19,425 nt of DNA from Bacillus sp. AFS037270 (GTDB lineage Bacteria > Bacillota > Bacilli > Bacillales_B > DSM-18226): assembly GCF_002585305.1 (NCBI RefSeq), contig NZ_NUNF01000099.1, forward strand, positions 1-19,425. Reading direction: 5' to 3'. The translations under genes were made by a program, and so were the position numbers. Shown here piece by piece: positions 13,245 to 19,425 of this stretch (position 1 is the first letter of the stretch; each line of letters starts with the position of its first letter). The notes under the pieces are model-generated. The model worked only from the letters and a program-made list of their open reading frames with translations. It ran no database searches and was not told the DNA's origin.

Positions 13245-13347
13245 GTTTAAATTCTTCTGAGTTTAGACCTCCTAATTGTGAGAGCTTAGCCTAGACCACT
13301 AAGTTCTCTGTTTGAACCTTTGAATCTATTCAAAGGTTCCTTTTTTT
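13245..13347 (+). ncRNA. putative ~103-nt small RNA with anti-Shine-Dalgarno-like motif
   Basis: Between a near-consensus promoter and a strong terminator lies a ~103-nt transcript without a plausible coding frame. It has a mostly single-stranded 5' part containing GACCUCCUAAUUGU at 13266-13279, then a 10-bp hairpin (GAGAGCUUAG at 13280-13289 with CUAAGUUCUC at 13299-13308, one G-U pair, 9-base loop CCUAGACCA), then the terminator stem. The exposed ACCUCC can pair with AGGAGG-type ribosome sites, as the C-rich motifs of FsrA and RoxS/RsaE do. I do not recognise it as a known family. An alternative is an attenuated leader of the GNAT gene downstream, but that gene has its own promoter after the terminator. 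Confidence 0.55.
13314..13347 (+). terminator. intrinsic terminator of the putative small RNA
   Basis: A perfect 12-bp stem (GAACCTTTGAAT with ATTCAAAGGTTC), CT at the turn, followed by C and seven T. One of the strongest terminators in the window although no gene precedes it. Confidence 0.9.
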
Positions 13348-13352
13348 GCTTA

Positions 13353-13381
13353 TTGGCATTTCTAGCGGAGAATTTGATAAT
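13353..13381 (+). promoter_or_regulatory. sigma-A promoter of the GNAT gene at 13427
   Basis: TTGGCA (13353-13358), 17 bases, then GATAAT (13376-13381). Start near 13388, about 39 bases before the TTG start codon. Confidence 0.5.
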
Positions 13382-13426
13382 ATAAGTTTAAATAATGTCC
13401 TTTTAAAAAAGTGAGGGAACATAAAA

Positions 13427-13975
13427 TTGGAATTTTTGACGTTTGATCAGTGGGATGATCGTTTATGGGACAGGGTCAGGCCCATTTATGATCAGGCATT
13501 TGCTGATAAAGGGGCAAAGCCTGAAAAGATTATCCGCAATATGTTTCGAAAACAGCTTTGTTTTTTACATATCGGACATGATGATGGGCGAGTTGCAGCG
13601 ATGGCGTTAACTGGTAAATTGAAAGAAGCAAATTCGCTGCTTATTGATTATTTGGCAGTGGAAGAAGAGCTGAGAGGACAGGGTATTGGTATACACTTGT
13701 TGAAATACATAAAGGATTGGGCAATGACGTCTGAAAACTATAATAGTCTAATTATTGAGGTCGAAGCCGAAGAAACAACCGAAAATCAGGCCCGGGTTGC
13801 ATTCTGGAAAAGATGCGGTTTTGTCTTAACTGAATATATTCATCAGTATATCTGGGTGCCTGAGCCCTATCAGGCAATGTATAAAAAACTAATGCCGGAC
13901 ACGAAATTATCAACCGATGGGAAGATCCTTTTTACCTATATTGGGCAATTCCATAAAGCGTCCTTTCAACGATGA
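13427..13975 (+). CDS. GNAT-family N-acetyltransferase (TTG start)
   Basis: A 182-residue acetyltransferase. The acetyl-CoA loop is LRGQGIG (in LLIDYLAVEEELRGQGIGIHLLKYIKDWA, residues ~72-103), and the C-terminal motif reads NQARVAFWKRCGFVLTE. The N-terminal region (WDRVRPIYDQAFADKGAKPEKIIRNMF) is longer than in the GNAT at 4625, and there is an extra ~45-residue tail after the core, so the two are not paralogues of each other in any close sense. The start must be TTG 13427: GTGAGGG lies nine bases upstream and no ATG or GTG fits. Substrate unknown. It stands alone, after a small-RNA-like transcript and its own promoter. Confidence 0.88.
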   Translation: MEFLTFDQWDDRLWDRVRPIYDQAFADKGAKPEKIIRNMFRKQLCFLHIGHDDGRVAAMALTGKLKEANSLLIDYLAVEEELRGQGIGIHLLKYIKDWAMTSENYNSLIIEVEAEETTENQARVAFWKRCGFVLTEYIHQYIWVPEPYQAMYKKLMPDTKLSTDGKILFTYIGQFHKASFQR

Positions 13976-14160
13976 TTTGAATTTTATAATGAGGTACAGG
14001 TAAGGTTGAGTATGCCTTTGAGTCATTTGGGATTTGATTTATTCAAAACTATAATGGATGTGATTAAAAAGAGCCTGGTTGAGTATGTCTTCTTTTTGAT
14101 TTTTAGTATTTTTAATCAAGGCTTTAAAAAGACTGTTACCGTTTCCGTCTTATAAAACTT

Positions 14161-14553
14161 TCACTCTAAAAATCTGCTTTTCCACTCAGGTGAGGGGAGC
14201 AGACAAGTTTCTCTTTTTCCAAACCATTTATAACGGTTAGCTGCCACGAGATTATAGACAAAATCCCGAGCAAAGGGAGGGACAACTAATAGAAACGTGA
14301 ACAGCGGCCAAAAGCCATTCAACTGCTTACAGACACGTAAAGCGGCCTCTGATTTTAGGTACAATTTATCTCCTTCCATTAAAACAAAACTGTTAACGTT
14401 CAACTCTAAGCCATGTTTTATCAAAATCTCTTGACCAGTCTTTCCTTGAAGAGAAGTGAATGTAAAGATTCCTTTAGGGTCTCTTTTTAAAATAAATTGA
14501 ACGCTGCTATTGCAGAGATTACATTCGCCGTCGAATAAGATTATACGTTCCAT
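14161..14553 (-). CDS. DCC-family thiol-disulfide oxidoreductase-like protein (YuxK-like)
   Basis: A 130-residue DUF393 protein named for its DxxCxxC signature: ILFDGECNLCN, with Cys11 and Cys14 three residues after Asp8. The rest follows the family: FILKRDPKGIFTFTSLQ, KSEAALRVCKQLNG, a hydrophobic FTFLLVVPPFARDFVYNLVAANRYKWFGKR, and a terminal Cys in ETCLLP. B. subtilis YuxK (137 residues) is the natural comparison. Biochemical role in Bacillus is not established; a thioredoxin-like redox function is assumed from the CxxC. ATG 14553 has only a weak GGTG upstream. A poor GAC/GTC hairpin around 14126-14156 might terminate it. Confidence 0.85.
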   Translation of the reverse strand: MERIILFDGECNLCNSSVQFILKRDPKGIFTFTSLQGKTGQEILIKHGLELNVNSFVLMEGDKLYLKSEAALRVCKQLNGFWPLFTFLLVVPPFARDFVYNLVAANRYKWFGKRETCLLPSPEWKSRFLE

Positions 14554-14686
14554 TTACACACCAACTTTATCCAAGATATGTATAGCATAGCATATCAGCA
14601 ACCAATCATAATAAACAGCAAGGATATTGCATGCAGCAAGGAATATTGGGTTAGATTGTACACCCTGAAAGGACAATGTCCACGAA

Positions 14687-14701
14687 TGGTGCCTGACACC
14701 A
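14687..14701. repeat. dispersed 15-bp inverted repeat, copy 2
   Basis: TGGTGCCTGACACCA; its reverse complement differs from copy 1 at 2355 by one base. It is followed by TGTACAAA (GGTACAAA after copy 1). Intergenic. Confidence 0.55.
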
Positions 14702-14717
14702 ATTTATGTACAAATTT

Positions 14718-14744
14718 AAAGAGTGTCACATGACACTCTTTTTT
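14718..14744. terminator. intrinsic terminator, probably for the minus-strand coat gene
   Basis: AAAGAGTGTCA pairs with TGACACTCTTT. The plus strand has six T after it but no gene ends there; on the minus strand, where a gene stops 47 bases away, only TTT follows. Strand of use is therefore unclear. Confidence 0.6.
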
Positions 14745-14790
14745 GATTGATCCCAAAAGCTTGTTTAAAATTAGCTTAAAAAAAACCTAA

Positions 14791-15540
14791 CTACGTCATA
14801 TGAATTGTTTTGATATGCTGGAAGTTGATATAAATGGGGTCTTCTTTAGCGCTAATTAATTCAACAAAGTTATTCTTAATGGATTGAATCTTACCGATCA
14901 CATTTTCGTTCTCCCCGATATTAAACACGATTAATTCCCCGAGTAATTTTTCAATTTGAACTTCAAAGGACCTTGCAAACGTTAAGTTGCTTGGACTCAC
15001 TGGAAGGCTGGCGTTGCTTAATCCATAAGGACGTTGATTGTTGGTATACGGGATTAACCATTTTAAATGGTTTAACGAGATAAACATGGTTTTGTATATC
15101 GGCGAGTAGAAGACAAAATAATTATTCATGATGCTAATGATATAACCATGTATGGCTTGGTTACTCGTGACATAGATTTCTGTAAAAATTCCTTTTGCTG
15201 CCGTAAGGGTTTTCCGTAACGAGATCTCTTCATTATGATTATAAATGGGTGTTGGTTCGTCATTAAAGGTGATTTCATCAATTTCATATTGTTTCATGAA
15301 CTGCCAATTTTGAATATGAATGGTTGGAATATAAAGATAGTCAGTTCCATTAAATATAACCCATAAATCACTACCGATATCCACTAAAAGCCCAAATATA
15401 TATTTCTTACCGGATATTTCAAGTTTAATATATTTGCCGATATTTTCTTTTAATTTCACGGACCTACTCACATCCTTTCCTAAGTATTTCCATTCACAAA
15501 TAGAGAGGGGCTGATATGATCGTTTCGTTTCTTTATGCAT
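14791..15540 (-). CDS. CotB-module protein (three Sm-like repeats), probable spore coat protein
   Basis: A 249-residue protein not recognised by name, but built from three ~50-residue modules of the same kind as in CotB. Module 1 (~30-80) contains GKYIKLEISGKKYIFGLLVDIG and ends YIPTIHIQNW; module 2 (~105-165) ends FISLNHLKWLIPY; module 3 (~195-249) has GELIVFNIGENENVIGKIQSIKNN and ends YINFQHIKTIHM. Each closes with the hydrophobic-x-x-x-H-I/L-K signature seen as HVRSI and HIRNI in the CotB copy at 17121. It lacks a Ser/Lys-rich tail. No good ribosome site precedes ATG 15540, the first start after an in-frame stop. It follows the two CotB genes on the same strand. Confidence 0.6.
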   Translation of the reverse strand: MHKETKRSYQPLSICEWKYLGKDVSRSVKLKENIGKYIKLEISGKKYIFGLLVDIGSDLWVIFNGTDYLYIPTIHIQNWQFMKQYEIDEITFNDEPTPIYNHNEEISLRKTLTAAKGIFTEIYVTSNQAIHGYIISIMNNYFVFYSPIYKTMFISLNHLKWLIPYTNNQRPYGLSNASLPVSPSNLTFARSFEVQIEKLLGELIVFNIGENENVIGKIQSIKNNFVELISAKEDPIYINFQHIKTIHMT

Positions 15541-15649
15541 CTAAATAATTAATCGGATTTGCCCAGCTCATATTTGTAAGAGGACATGGATGCCGTTAAA
15601 ATGCTTTGTTTGATAGAACAATAGATTCTTCATTGTGAAAATTGCGGTA

Positions 15650-17062
15650 TTAAAACCTAAAGCTTCGTTGATTGCTCCTTGGCCATCCAGCAAACGGGAA
15701 AGTTCTTTCTTGATTTCGGGGAACGGGTTCACCGGTGAAGCGGAAGGCTCTGGTTTCTTGGTCTTTTTGTTTCCATACATTTTTAGTATCGTTATCGACT
15801 TTTTCGTTTGAGGTAGTTTCTGATTTCTTAGTTGCAGCATATTGTGTGACAACAGGCTTTGAGGCTGTTATGGTTTCTTGAGGTTTTTCATTTTTCTTTT
15901 CTTTTTTAGATGAAGATAATGAAGATACCGTGGATGTCTGCCTACTGGTCTTTTCTGTGTCTTTATTCGATTTCATATCATTGGCTTTAGAAACCGTCGA
16001 TTCGACCTTCTTATTCTCATTTGGAATCGTTTCATTTTTTTGTTTCTTCATCTCATTTTTAAACATTTGATTTGGTTCAAACTCATCAGACTGTATTTTT
16101 ACTTTTGAAGATTGGTCATCCTTTATAACCGGTTCTGTTTTGATCGGATTCGACCAAATCTTCATAAAGTTTGGCTCCATAACCTCTGAGGCTACAACTT
16201 CAGTTTGTTTGTTTGATGTGGATTTAGATTTATATTTCTTTTCACTAGTAGTACTCTTACTCGTAGTATTTTTAATTGTCTCTGCTGTATATTCTTTCGG
16301 TGCTTTAGCAGAGCTTTCATCTTCAGCTTTCTTTTTTGATTCATCCGTTTGTTTTGTCTCTTTAGTATTCTTTGTTTCTTTAGAATTCTTTGTTTCGTTA
16401 GACTCCTTTTTTCCGTTAGAATTCTTTGTTTCGTTAGACTCTTTTGTTTCTTTAGAATTCTTTGTTTCGTTAGACTCTTTTGTTTCTTTAGAGTTCTTTG
16501 TTTCGTTAGACTCCTTTGTTTCGTTAGACTCTTTTGTTTCTTTAGAGTTCTTTGTTTCGTTAGACTCTTTTGTTTCTTTGTTCCGATTCTTAGTCTCATT
16601 TTTACTTTCTGTTTTTTTCTGTTCTTTTTTCTTTGGTTTTTCTTTTATAAAACCTTTTAAAATATTGGAAACATGTGTTACTTTGATTAGGATTCGCTCT
16701 TCGCCATTAATTAACGTAACAAAATCTTCATCTATTTCACTTAGTACGCCGTAAAAGCTTTGTTTATTAATACTTAAGATCGTTACCCAAGAATATTGGA
16801 AGGAGTGTAAAAGCTCCATTAAGCTTTGTGTTTTTTGGAATTCTACAGTTGCTTTCTCAGGCTGAAACTGTCTTGTATTCTTTGTAATTGCTTGAATTTT
16901 TTCAATGTTATAATAAAAAATATATTTATTTTCAGTTTCTAATACAACATGGTCTGTTTCTACGCCAATCAATTTTCCTCTAAATATGTCTTCACCCACA
17001 TAAAGATTTACCTGAAAACCTTTTAGTAAATCCAATGCAGCTGAAAATTTTTCTAACCCCAT
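15650..17062 (-). CDS. CotB-like spore coat protein with Lys/Glu/Ser/Asn/Thr repeat tail
   Basis: A 470-residue protein. Residues 1-60 and ~72-135 are two CotB-type modules (VNLYVGEDIFRGKLIGVETD...YNIEKIQAI; SWVTILSINKQSFYGVLSE...VTHVSNIL). Residues ~135-150 are Lys-rich, and ~151-240 consist of a short-period repeat of KESNETKNSKET type. A long Ser/Thr/Lys-rich region without structure follows, and the C-terminus is an Arg/Phe-rich segment with FRFTGEP, FPFAGWP and FRF. In B. subtilis the repetitive tail of CotB is phosphorylated by CotH, which lies two genes upstream here; the many Ser/Thr next to Lys/Glu make this tail a candidate substrate. AAGGAGG lies seven bases before ATG. Cluster position 59 bases after cotB supports co-transcription. 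Confidence 0.82.
   Translation of the reverse strand: MGLEKFSAALDLLKGFQVNLYVGEDIFRGKLIGVETDHVVLETENKYIFYYNIEKIQAITKNTRQFQPEKATVEFQKTQSLMELLHSFQYSWVTILSINKQSFYGVLSEIDEDFVTLINGEERILIKVTHVSNILKGFIKEKPKKKEQKKTESKNETKNRNKETKESNETKNSKETKESNETKESNETKNSKETKESNETKNSKETKESNETKNSNGKKESNETKNSKETKNTKETKQTDESKKKAEDESSAKAPKEYTAETIKNTTSKSTTSEKKYKSKSTSNKQTEVVASEVMEPNFMKIWSNPIKTEPVIKDDQSSKVKIQSDEFEPNQMFKNEMKKQKNETIPNENKKVESTVSKANDMKSNKDTEKTSRQTSTVSSLSSSKKEKKNEKPQETITASKPVVTQYAATKKSETTSNEKVDNDTKNVWKQKDQETRAFRFTGEPVPRNQERTFPFAGWPRSNQRSFRF
16343..16612 (-). repeat. 36-bp and partial coding repeats in the CotB-like gene
   Basis: Repeats of about 36 bp (encoding variants of KESNETKNSKET) with internal 12-18-bp sub-repeats. 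Because they lack stops in other frames, both opposite-strand and shifted frames stay open here as artefacts. Confidence 0.85.
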
Positions 17063-17088
17063 GTTTCATCCTCCTTAAGAGATAATGG

Positions 17089-17113
17089 GTCGCTTCTCTT
17101 TTCGAGAAGCGAC
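17089..17113 (-). other. intercistronic hairpin between the two CotB genes
   Basis: A perfect 10-bp stem GTCGCTTCTC/GAGAAGCGAC with a five-base loop, eight bases after the cotB stop on the minus strand, without a T run. It is more likely an mRNA-stability or processing element than a terminator. Confidence 0.55.
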
Positions 17114-17120
17114 GTAATGG

Positions 17121-17693
17121 TTAATCGTTATCTTCGTCGTTATAATCTTTATCGTTATAATCTTTATCGTTGTTATCATTATCGTTGTTATCGGAATTGT
17201 GGCTGTAGCTGGATGATCTGGATGAGCTGGAATTTGATTTCCCATCATCATCTTTTCCTGATTTATCCACCATTAAGCCGTAACTAATATTTCGAATGTG
17301 CTTCAATGAAAAACGAACCACTTCTTCATTCACGATGAGGGAGGCATAGTGTTTGTTTGAATCACTAAGTACCCCCTCTAAAGACTCTGGACCACCATCG
17401 CGGTTAATTTTTACCCATTGAAATCTAATGCTATCTAGAAGTTCATGAAAATTATGTGCTGTCTTATAATCTAATTTTTCAGGAATTTTCAAGCCCAATT
17501 TCATAGCATCTTTAGAACTTTCTGTGATACTCCTGACATGGTTCGTTTTATAATAGACGACCCCGTCTTTTTCGGTTAAGAGTACAAAGAAGTCTTCAAA
17601 TACCGCAAGTAATTTCCCAATTCTTGATTCTGGACCGCCACGATCTACCCTAATTGTTTTACCAACATGCATGTTCATAAGTTCTCTATCCAT
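17121..17693 (-). CDS. cotB: spore coat protein CotB (short form)
   Basis: A 190-residue protein with two CotB modules. Module 1 reads GKTIRVDRGGPESRIGKL and YYKTNHVRSITE; module 2 reads QWVKINRDGGPESLEGVL and FSLKHIRNIS. The RGGPES-x-x-GKL signature and H-V/I-K/R-x-I ending match B. subtilis CotB, a mother-cell outer-coat protein whose maturation needs CotH and CotG. The tail (from ~145) is short: a serine cluster SNSSSSRSSSYSHNS, then an acidic Asn/Asp repeat (DNDNNDKDYNDKDYNDEDND), in place of the long Ser/Lys/Arg tail of B. subtilis. AAAGGAGG lies 11 bases before ATG 17693; a second Met at 17678 is possible. The upstream AC-N17-CATA promoter fits sigma-K. The Ser cluster is a plausible CotH target. 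Confidence 0.85.
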   Translation of the reverse strand: MDRELMNMHVGKTIRVDRGGPESRIGKLLAVFEDFFVLLTEKDGVVYYKTNHVRSITESSKDAMKLGLKIPEKLDYKTAHNFHELLDSIRFQWVKINRDGGPESLEGVLSDSNKHYASLIVNEEVVRFSLKHIRNISYGLMVDKSGKDDDGKSNSSSSRSSSYSHNSDNNDNDNNDKDYNDKDYNDEDND

Positions 17694-17734
17694 AAAAGTT
17701 TTTTCCTCCTTTATTAAATAAACATTTACACTGC

Positions 17735-17762
17735 ATCTATATGTATCACGGTATGATGTTGT
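17735..17762 (-). promoter_or_regulatory. sigma-K-like promoter of cotB
   Basis: On the minus strand AC (17762-17761), 17 bases, then CATATAGAT (17743-17735). CATA and the spacing agree with sigma-K; the final TA of the -10 is AT. Confidence 0.4.
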
Positions 17763-17805
17763 ACTAATAAAGAGGCCCTTTTTCGTGTTTTTTGCAAAAA
17801 ATAGG

Positions 17806-17840
17806 CAAAAAAAAGTATATGATATTCAACCATATACTTT
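17806..17840 (-). terminator. cotH terminator overlapping its last codons
   Basis: AAAGTATATG pairs with CATATACTTT on the minus strand, followed by eight T. The stem begins inside the final codons of cotH, and its TGA stop (17828-17826) lies in the loop. Confidence 0.85.
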
Positions 17841-18914
17841 GTCATCCTGTAGTTTAATTAGTTGCTGCTTTAAGTAGCAATTTCGTTTTTCAATGAAATT
17901 AACAATAACGTCCTTTTCCGAATCAAGAGTATTGCCTTTTCTGTTAATATAAGGGTCCAATTGTATATAAGGCTTCAGTGTTTCAAAAAGTTGTTCAATA
18001 ATTCCTATTTGGGTTTCAACCGTAAATTGGTTGTCTAAAATGTTGGAAAGAATCTCACAGTATTTCTTTTTAAAATCAGGTACATGAAGTAGTCTGCCGG
18101 TCAATGTATTATACCCGGTTATAGGTACAAAGTCATGATCAAGCCGTTTACCGTGCAGATCTCTGCCCCAAGTCCCGTCATAATCCCATGGAGTTATTTC
18201 AAAAGTGTTGGTTTCACCACTTCGGTAGAGTGCATAATTATGGATAAAGCCGTCAAAATTTTGGGTACAAACAACTCCCGCCAGCCATGTTAGATACTGG
18301 TCCACATTTAGCACCTTTGTTATTTCTTCTTCAAACTCTTCATTTTTAAGTGTGTTAGTTTTAGTGATTAAATCTTCTAAATGCGACAAATCATCTTCAT
18401 CACCATATTTAAGGGTATATCCTTCGAGTATATCCGTTTTTAATTTCTTTTTTGGTGAGAGCAGGGAGAAATTTGCGTAATAGTTAGTTGCATAAATAAT
18501 GGGTCCCTTTGGTAAATTTCTTTTTTGTAAAAGAAATTGATCGAAAGATTCGATTTCTAAATAAATACCTTTACAAAAACCATTTATATAGAGAAGAACA
18601 TGCTTGGAGTGGGGGGAAATGACACCAATTGTATCAAAGAAATCAAATGAAAGCTTGTTACGACTAAGTGAGATATCATTGTACTCAGCGTTTAAATGGA
18701 CTTCATGAGCGCCATTAACGGTAAATGGTTTTTGAAAAATAATGTTAAAGGATTTCTTTTTTTTCTTTCGGATTACATTTCCACGATATGCCAAGCCGAT
18801 TGAATATTGATTGTTTCCTATTTTGAGGACTGCCTGAACATGTTCATCCATCCAGATATCTTTATTGAGCTGGTTTAACGTCTTGGGATTGATAAAAATT
18901 TCATATTTTTGCAA
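17826..18914 (-). CDS. cotH: spore coat protein kinase CotH
   Basis: A 362-residue protein, exactly the length of B. subtilis CotH, an atypical protein kinase that phosphorylates coat proteins CotB and CotG and controls assembly of the outer coat. Conserved stretches: LAYRGNVIRKKKKKSFNIIF (residues 41-60), HLNAEYNDISLSRNKLSFDFF, GIYLEIESFD, NFDGFIHNYALYRSGET with Asp221, and TPWDYDGTWGRDLHG with Asp244. These two aspartates have the same 23-residue spacing as catalytic Asp228 and Asp251 of B. subtilis. The start is TTG 18914, eight bases after AGGGG; ATG 18938 lies at the predicted transcription start and lacks a ribosome site. It is divergent from the CotG-position gene and upstream of cotB on the same strand, separated by a terminator. 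Confidence 0.93.
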   Translation of the reverse strand: MQKYEIFINPKTLNQLNKDIWMDEHVQAVLKIGNNQYSIGLAYRGNVIRKKKKKSFNIIFQKPFTVNGAHEVHLNAEYNDISLSRNKLSFDFFDTIGVISPHSKHVLLYINGFCKGIYLEIESFDQFLLQKRNLPKGPIIYATNYYANFSLLSPKKKLKTDILEGYTLKYGDEDDLSHLEDLITKTNTLKNEEFEEEITKVLNVDQYLTWLAGVVCTQNFDGFIHNYALYRSGETNTFEITPWDYDGTWGRDLHGKRLDHDFVPITGYNTLTGRLLHVPDFKKKYCEILSNILDNQFTVETQIGIIEQLFETLKPYIQLDPYINRKGNTLDSEKDVIVNFIEKRNCYLKQQLIKLQDDKVYG

Positions 18915-18947
18915 TTTAAAAACCCCTATTAAATACATATTTTTTAG

Positions 18948-18975
18948 AATACTATGCTCTGACTTTAGCAATGGT
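18948..18975 (-). promoter_or_regulatory. sigma-K-like promoter of cotH
   Basis: On the minus strand AC (18975-18974), 17 bases, then CATAGTATT (18956-18948), one base from CATANNNTA. A start near 18940 gives a leader of ~26 nt before the TTG codon. Confidence 0.45.
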
Positions 18976-19026
18976 GCAGTTTATAGGCAACTTGGTTAAT
19001 TTTAAAAAAATAAACTTTTGTCTATT

Positions 19027-19054
19027 ACACTTTCATCCTTTCTTCCATAAATTA
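19027..19054 (+). promoter_or_regulatory. sigma-K-like promoter of the CotG-position gene
   Basis: AC (19027-19028), 17 bases, then CATAAATTA (19046-19054), a full match to AC-N17-CATANNNTA. Start near 19062, ~35 nt before ATG. Confidence 0.5.
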
Positions 19055-19096
19055 TCAATGAAGTATAAATATATTGGAAAGTGGTGGAGTGTTTAA

Positions 19097-19425
19097 ATGA
19101 AAATGGTAATGGAAGATCTACTTACTCAAGCACAAGAGAACGGGGTAATTGAATTTTTAATCAATAACCCTGTTGAATTTAAAAAAGGTTCTAAAGGACC
19201 TAAGGGTACTAAAGGCTCTAAAGGACCTAAGGGTACTAAAGGCTCTAAAGGTAGTAAAGGTTCAAAGGGCACAGGTGGTTCTAAAGGTTCTAGCGGTTCT
19301 AAAGGCTCTAGCGGCTCTAAAGGCTCAAAAGGCTCTAGCGGTTCTAAAGGCTCTAAAGGCTCTAAAGGCTCTTCAGGCAGCCATGGTTCTAAAGGCAGCC
19401 ACGGTTCTTCAGGCAGCCATGGTTC
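19097..19425 (+). CDS. CotG-like collagen-type Gly-X-Y repeat coat protein (cut by window end)
   Basis: Starts at ATG 19097 with GGTGGAG seven bases upstream and runs open to the window end (109 complete codons). Residues 1-30 form a non-repetitive head (MEDLLTQAQENGVIEFLINN). From Gly31 every third residue is Gly for 26 triplets without a break: mostly GSK, with GPK, GTK, GSS and GSH, His appearing only in the last part. Its place, divergent from cotH, is that of cotG in B. subtilis and of the CotG counterpart ExsB near cotB/cotH in the B. cereus group; those proteins are also Ser/Lys/His-rich CotH substrates. So it is probably a CotH substrate of the coat or exosporium, although an unbroken Gly-X-Y register is collagen-like rather than CotG-like. 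Confidence 0.75.
   Translation, partial: MKMVMEDLLTQAQENGVIEFLINNPVEFKKGSKGPKGTKGSKGPKGTKGSKGSKGSKGTGGSKGSSGSKGSSGSKGSKGSSGSKGSKGSKGSSGSHGSKGSHGSSGSHG
19187..19425 (+). repeat. 9-bp Gly-X-Y codon repeats
   Basis: Short-period coding repeat, mainly GGC/GGT-TCT-AAA with AGC, TCA, CAT and CAC variants, in 9-bp register throughout and continuing beyond the window. Confidence 0.9.

Noticed and set aside
14004..14091. Direct repeat GGTTGAGTATG (14004 and 14077)
   Set aside because: Only 11 bases, in an AT-rich gap, with no associated structure or gene; chance is likely.
15568..15852. 94-codon minus-strand frame between the CotB-like genes
   Set aside because: It overlaps the 3' end of the CotB-like gene in another frame and has no ribosome site; the gap 15541-15649 holds no better gene.
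16140..16754. Long plus-strand frames opposite the CotB-like repeat region, encoding Phe/Leu/Val-rich hydrophobic repeats
   Set aside because: They mirror the Lys/Glu/Asn codons of the real gene on the other strand; no ribosome site and no promoter.
1..19425. CRISPR array, tRNA, rRNA, or IS element with transposase
   Set aside because: No regularly spaced repeat-spacer pattern, no cloverleaf or rRNA stretches, and no transposase motifs were seen; the tandem repeats present are all in coding frames.

Overview
The window looks like chromosome of an AT-rich, endospore-forming Bacillaceae (Bacillus/Neobacillus type). The evidence is AGGAGG-type ribosome sites with frequent TTG/GTG starts, sigma-A and sigma-K-like promoters, U-tailed intrinsic terminators, and genes specific to sporulating Bacillus: CotH, CotB, YyaC, GerPF-like proteins and the treP-treA-treR operon. 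All family assignments come from reading motifs and gene order; no database search was run.

Left end (1-645): tail of a compact group of short overlapping ORFs, AT-rich DNA, then the last ~16-18 codons of a YebC/PmpR-family gene followed by its terminator. I read this as the junction of an integrated element that split a yebC-family gene. 770-5738: single housekeeping or accessory genes (YbaK/YwhH-like tRNA deacylase, an orphan small protein, a coiled-coil protein behind a LexA-like box, a SET-domain protein, a Gly/Met/His repeat protein, YyaC, a GNAT, an RraA-family protein). A 31-residue ORF overlaps the yyaC stop codon as TAATG.

5843-8834: three tandem 77-residue GerPA/GerPF-family proteins, each apparently starting at TTG. 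Next come an SRAP (YedK/HMCES-like) protein with a candidate 42-codon ORF behind it, and a saccharopine-dehydrogenase/homospermidine-synthase-like protein behind a sigma-K-like promoter. 8955-13014: trehalose uptake and breakdown. TreP imports and phosphorylates trehalose, TreA hydrolyses trehalose-6-phosphate, and TreR represses. The control region is very legible: TTGACA-17-TAGAAT, one TreR palindrome in the spacer, a second downstream, and a CcpA cre site over the -10.

13015-14750: an apparent ~103-nt small RNA with its own promoter, hairpin and terminator and an exposed ACCUCCU, then a second GNAT (TTG start), a YuxK-like DCC protein, and a dispersed 15-bp inverted-repeat element also present at 2355. 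14791-19425: a spore-coat locus arranged like cotB-cotH-cotG: three CotB-module proteins (one with a long Lys/Glu/Ser/Asn/Thr repeat), the atypical coat kinase CotH with both key aspartates, and, divergent from cotH, a truncated-by-window protein made of uninterrupted Gly-X-Y (mostly GSK/GSS/GSH) triplets in the CotG position. Back-to-back AC-N17-CATA promoters drive cotH and this gene. The locus suggests a kinase with a set of Ser/Thr/Lys-rich coat substrates.
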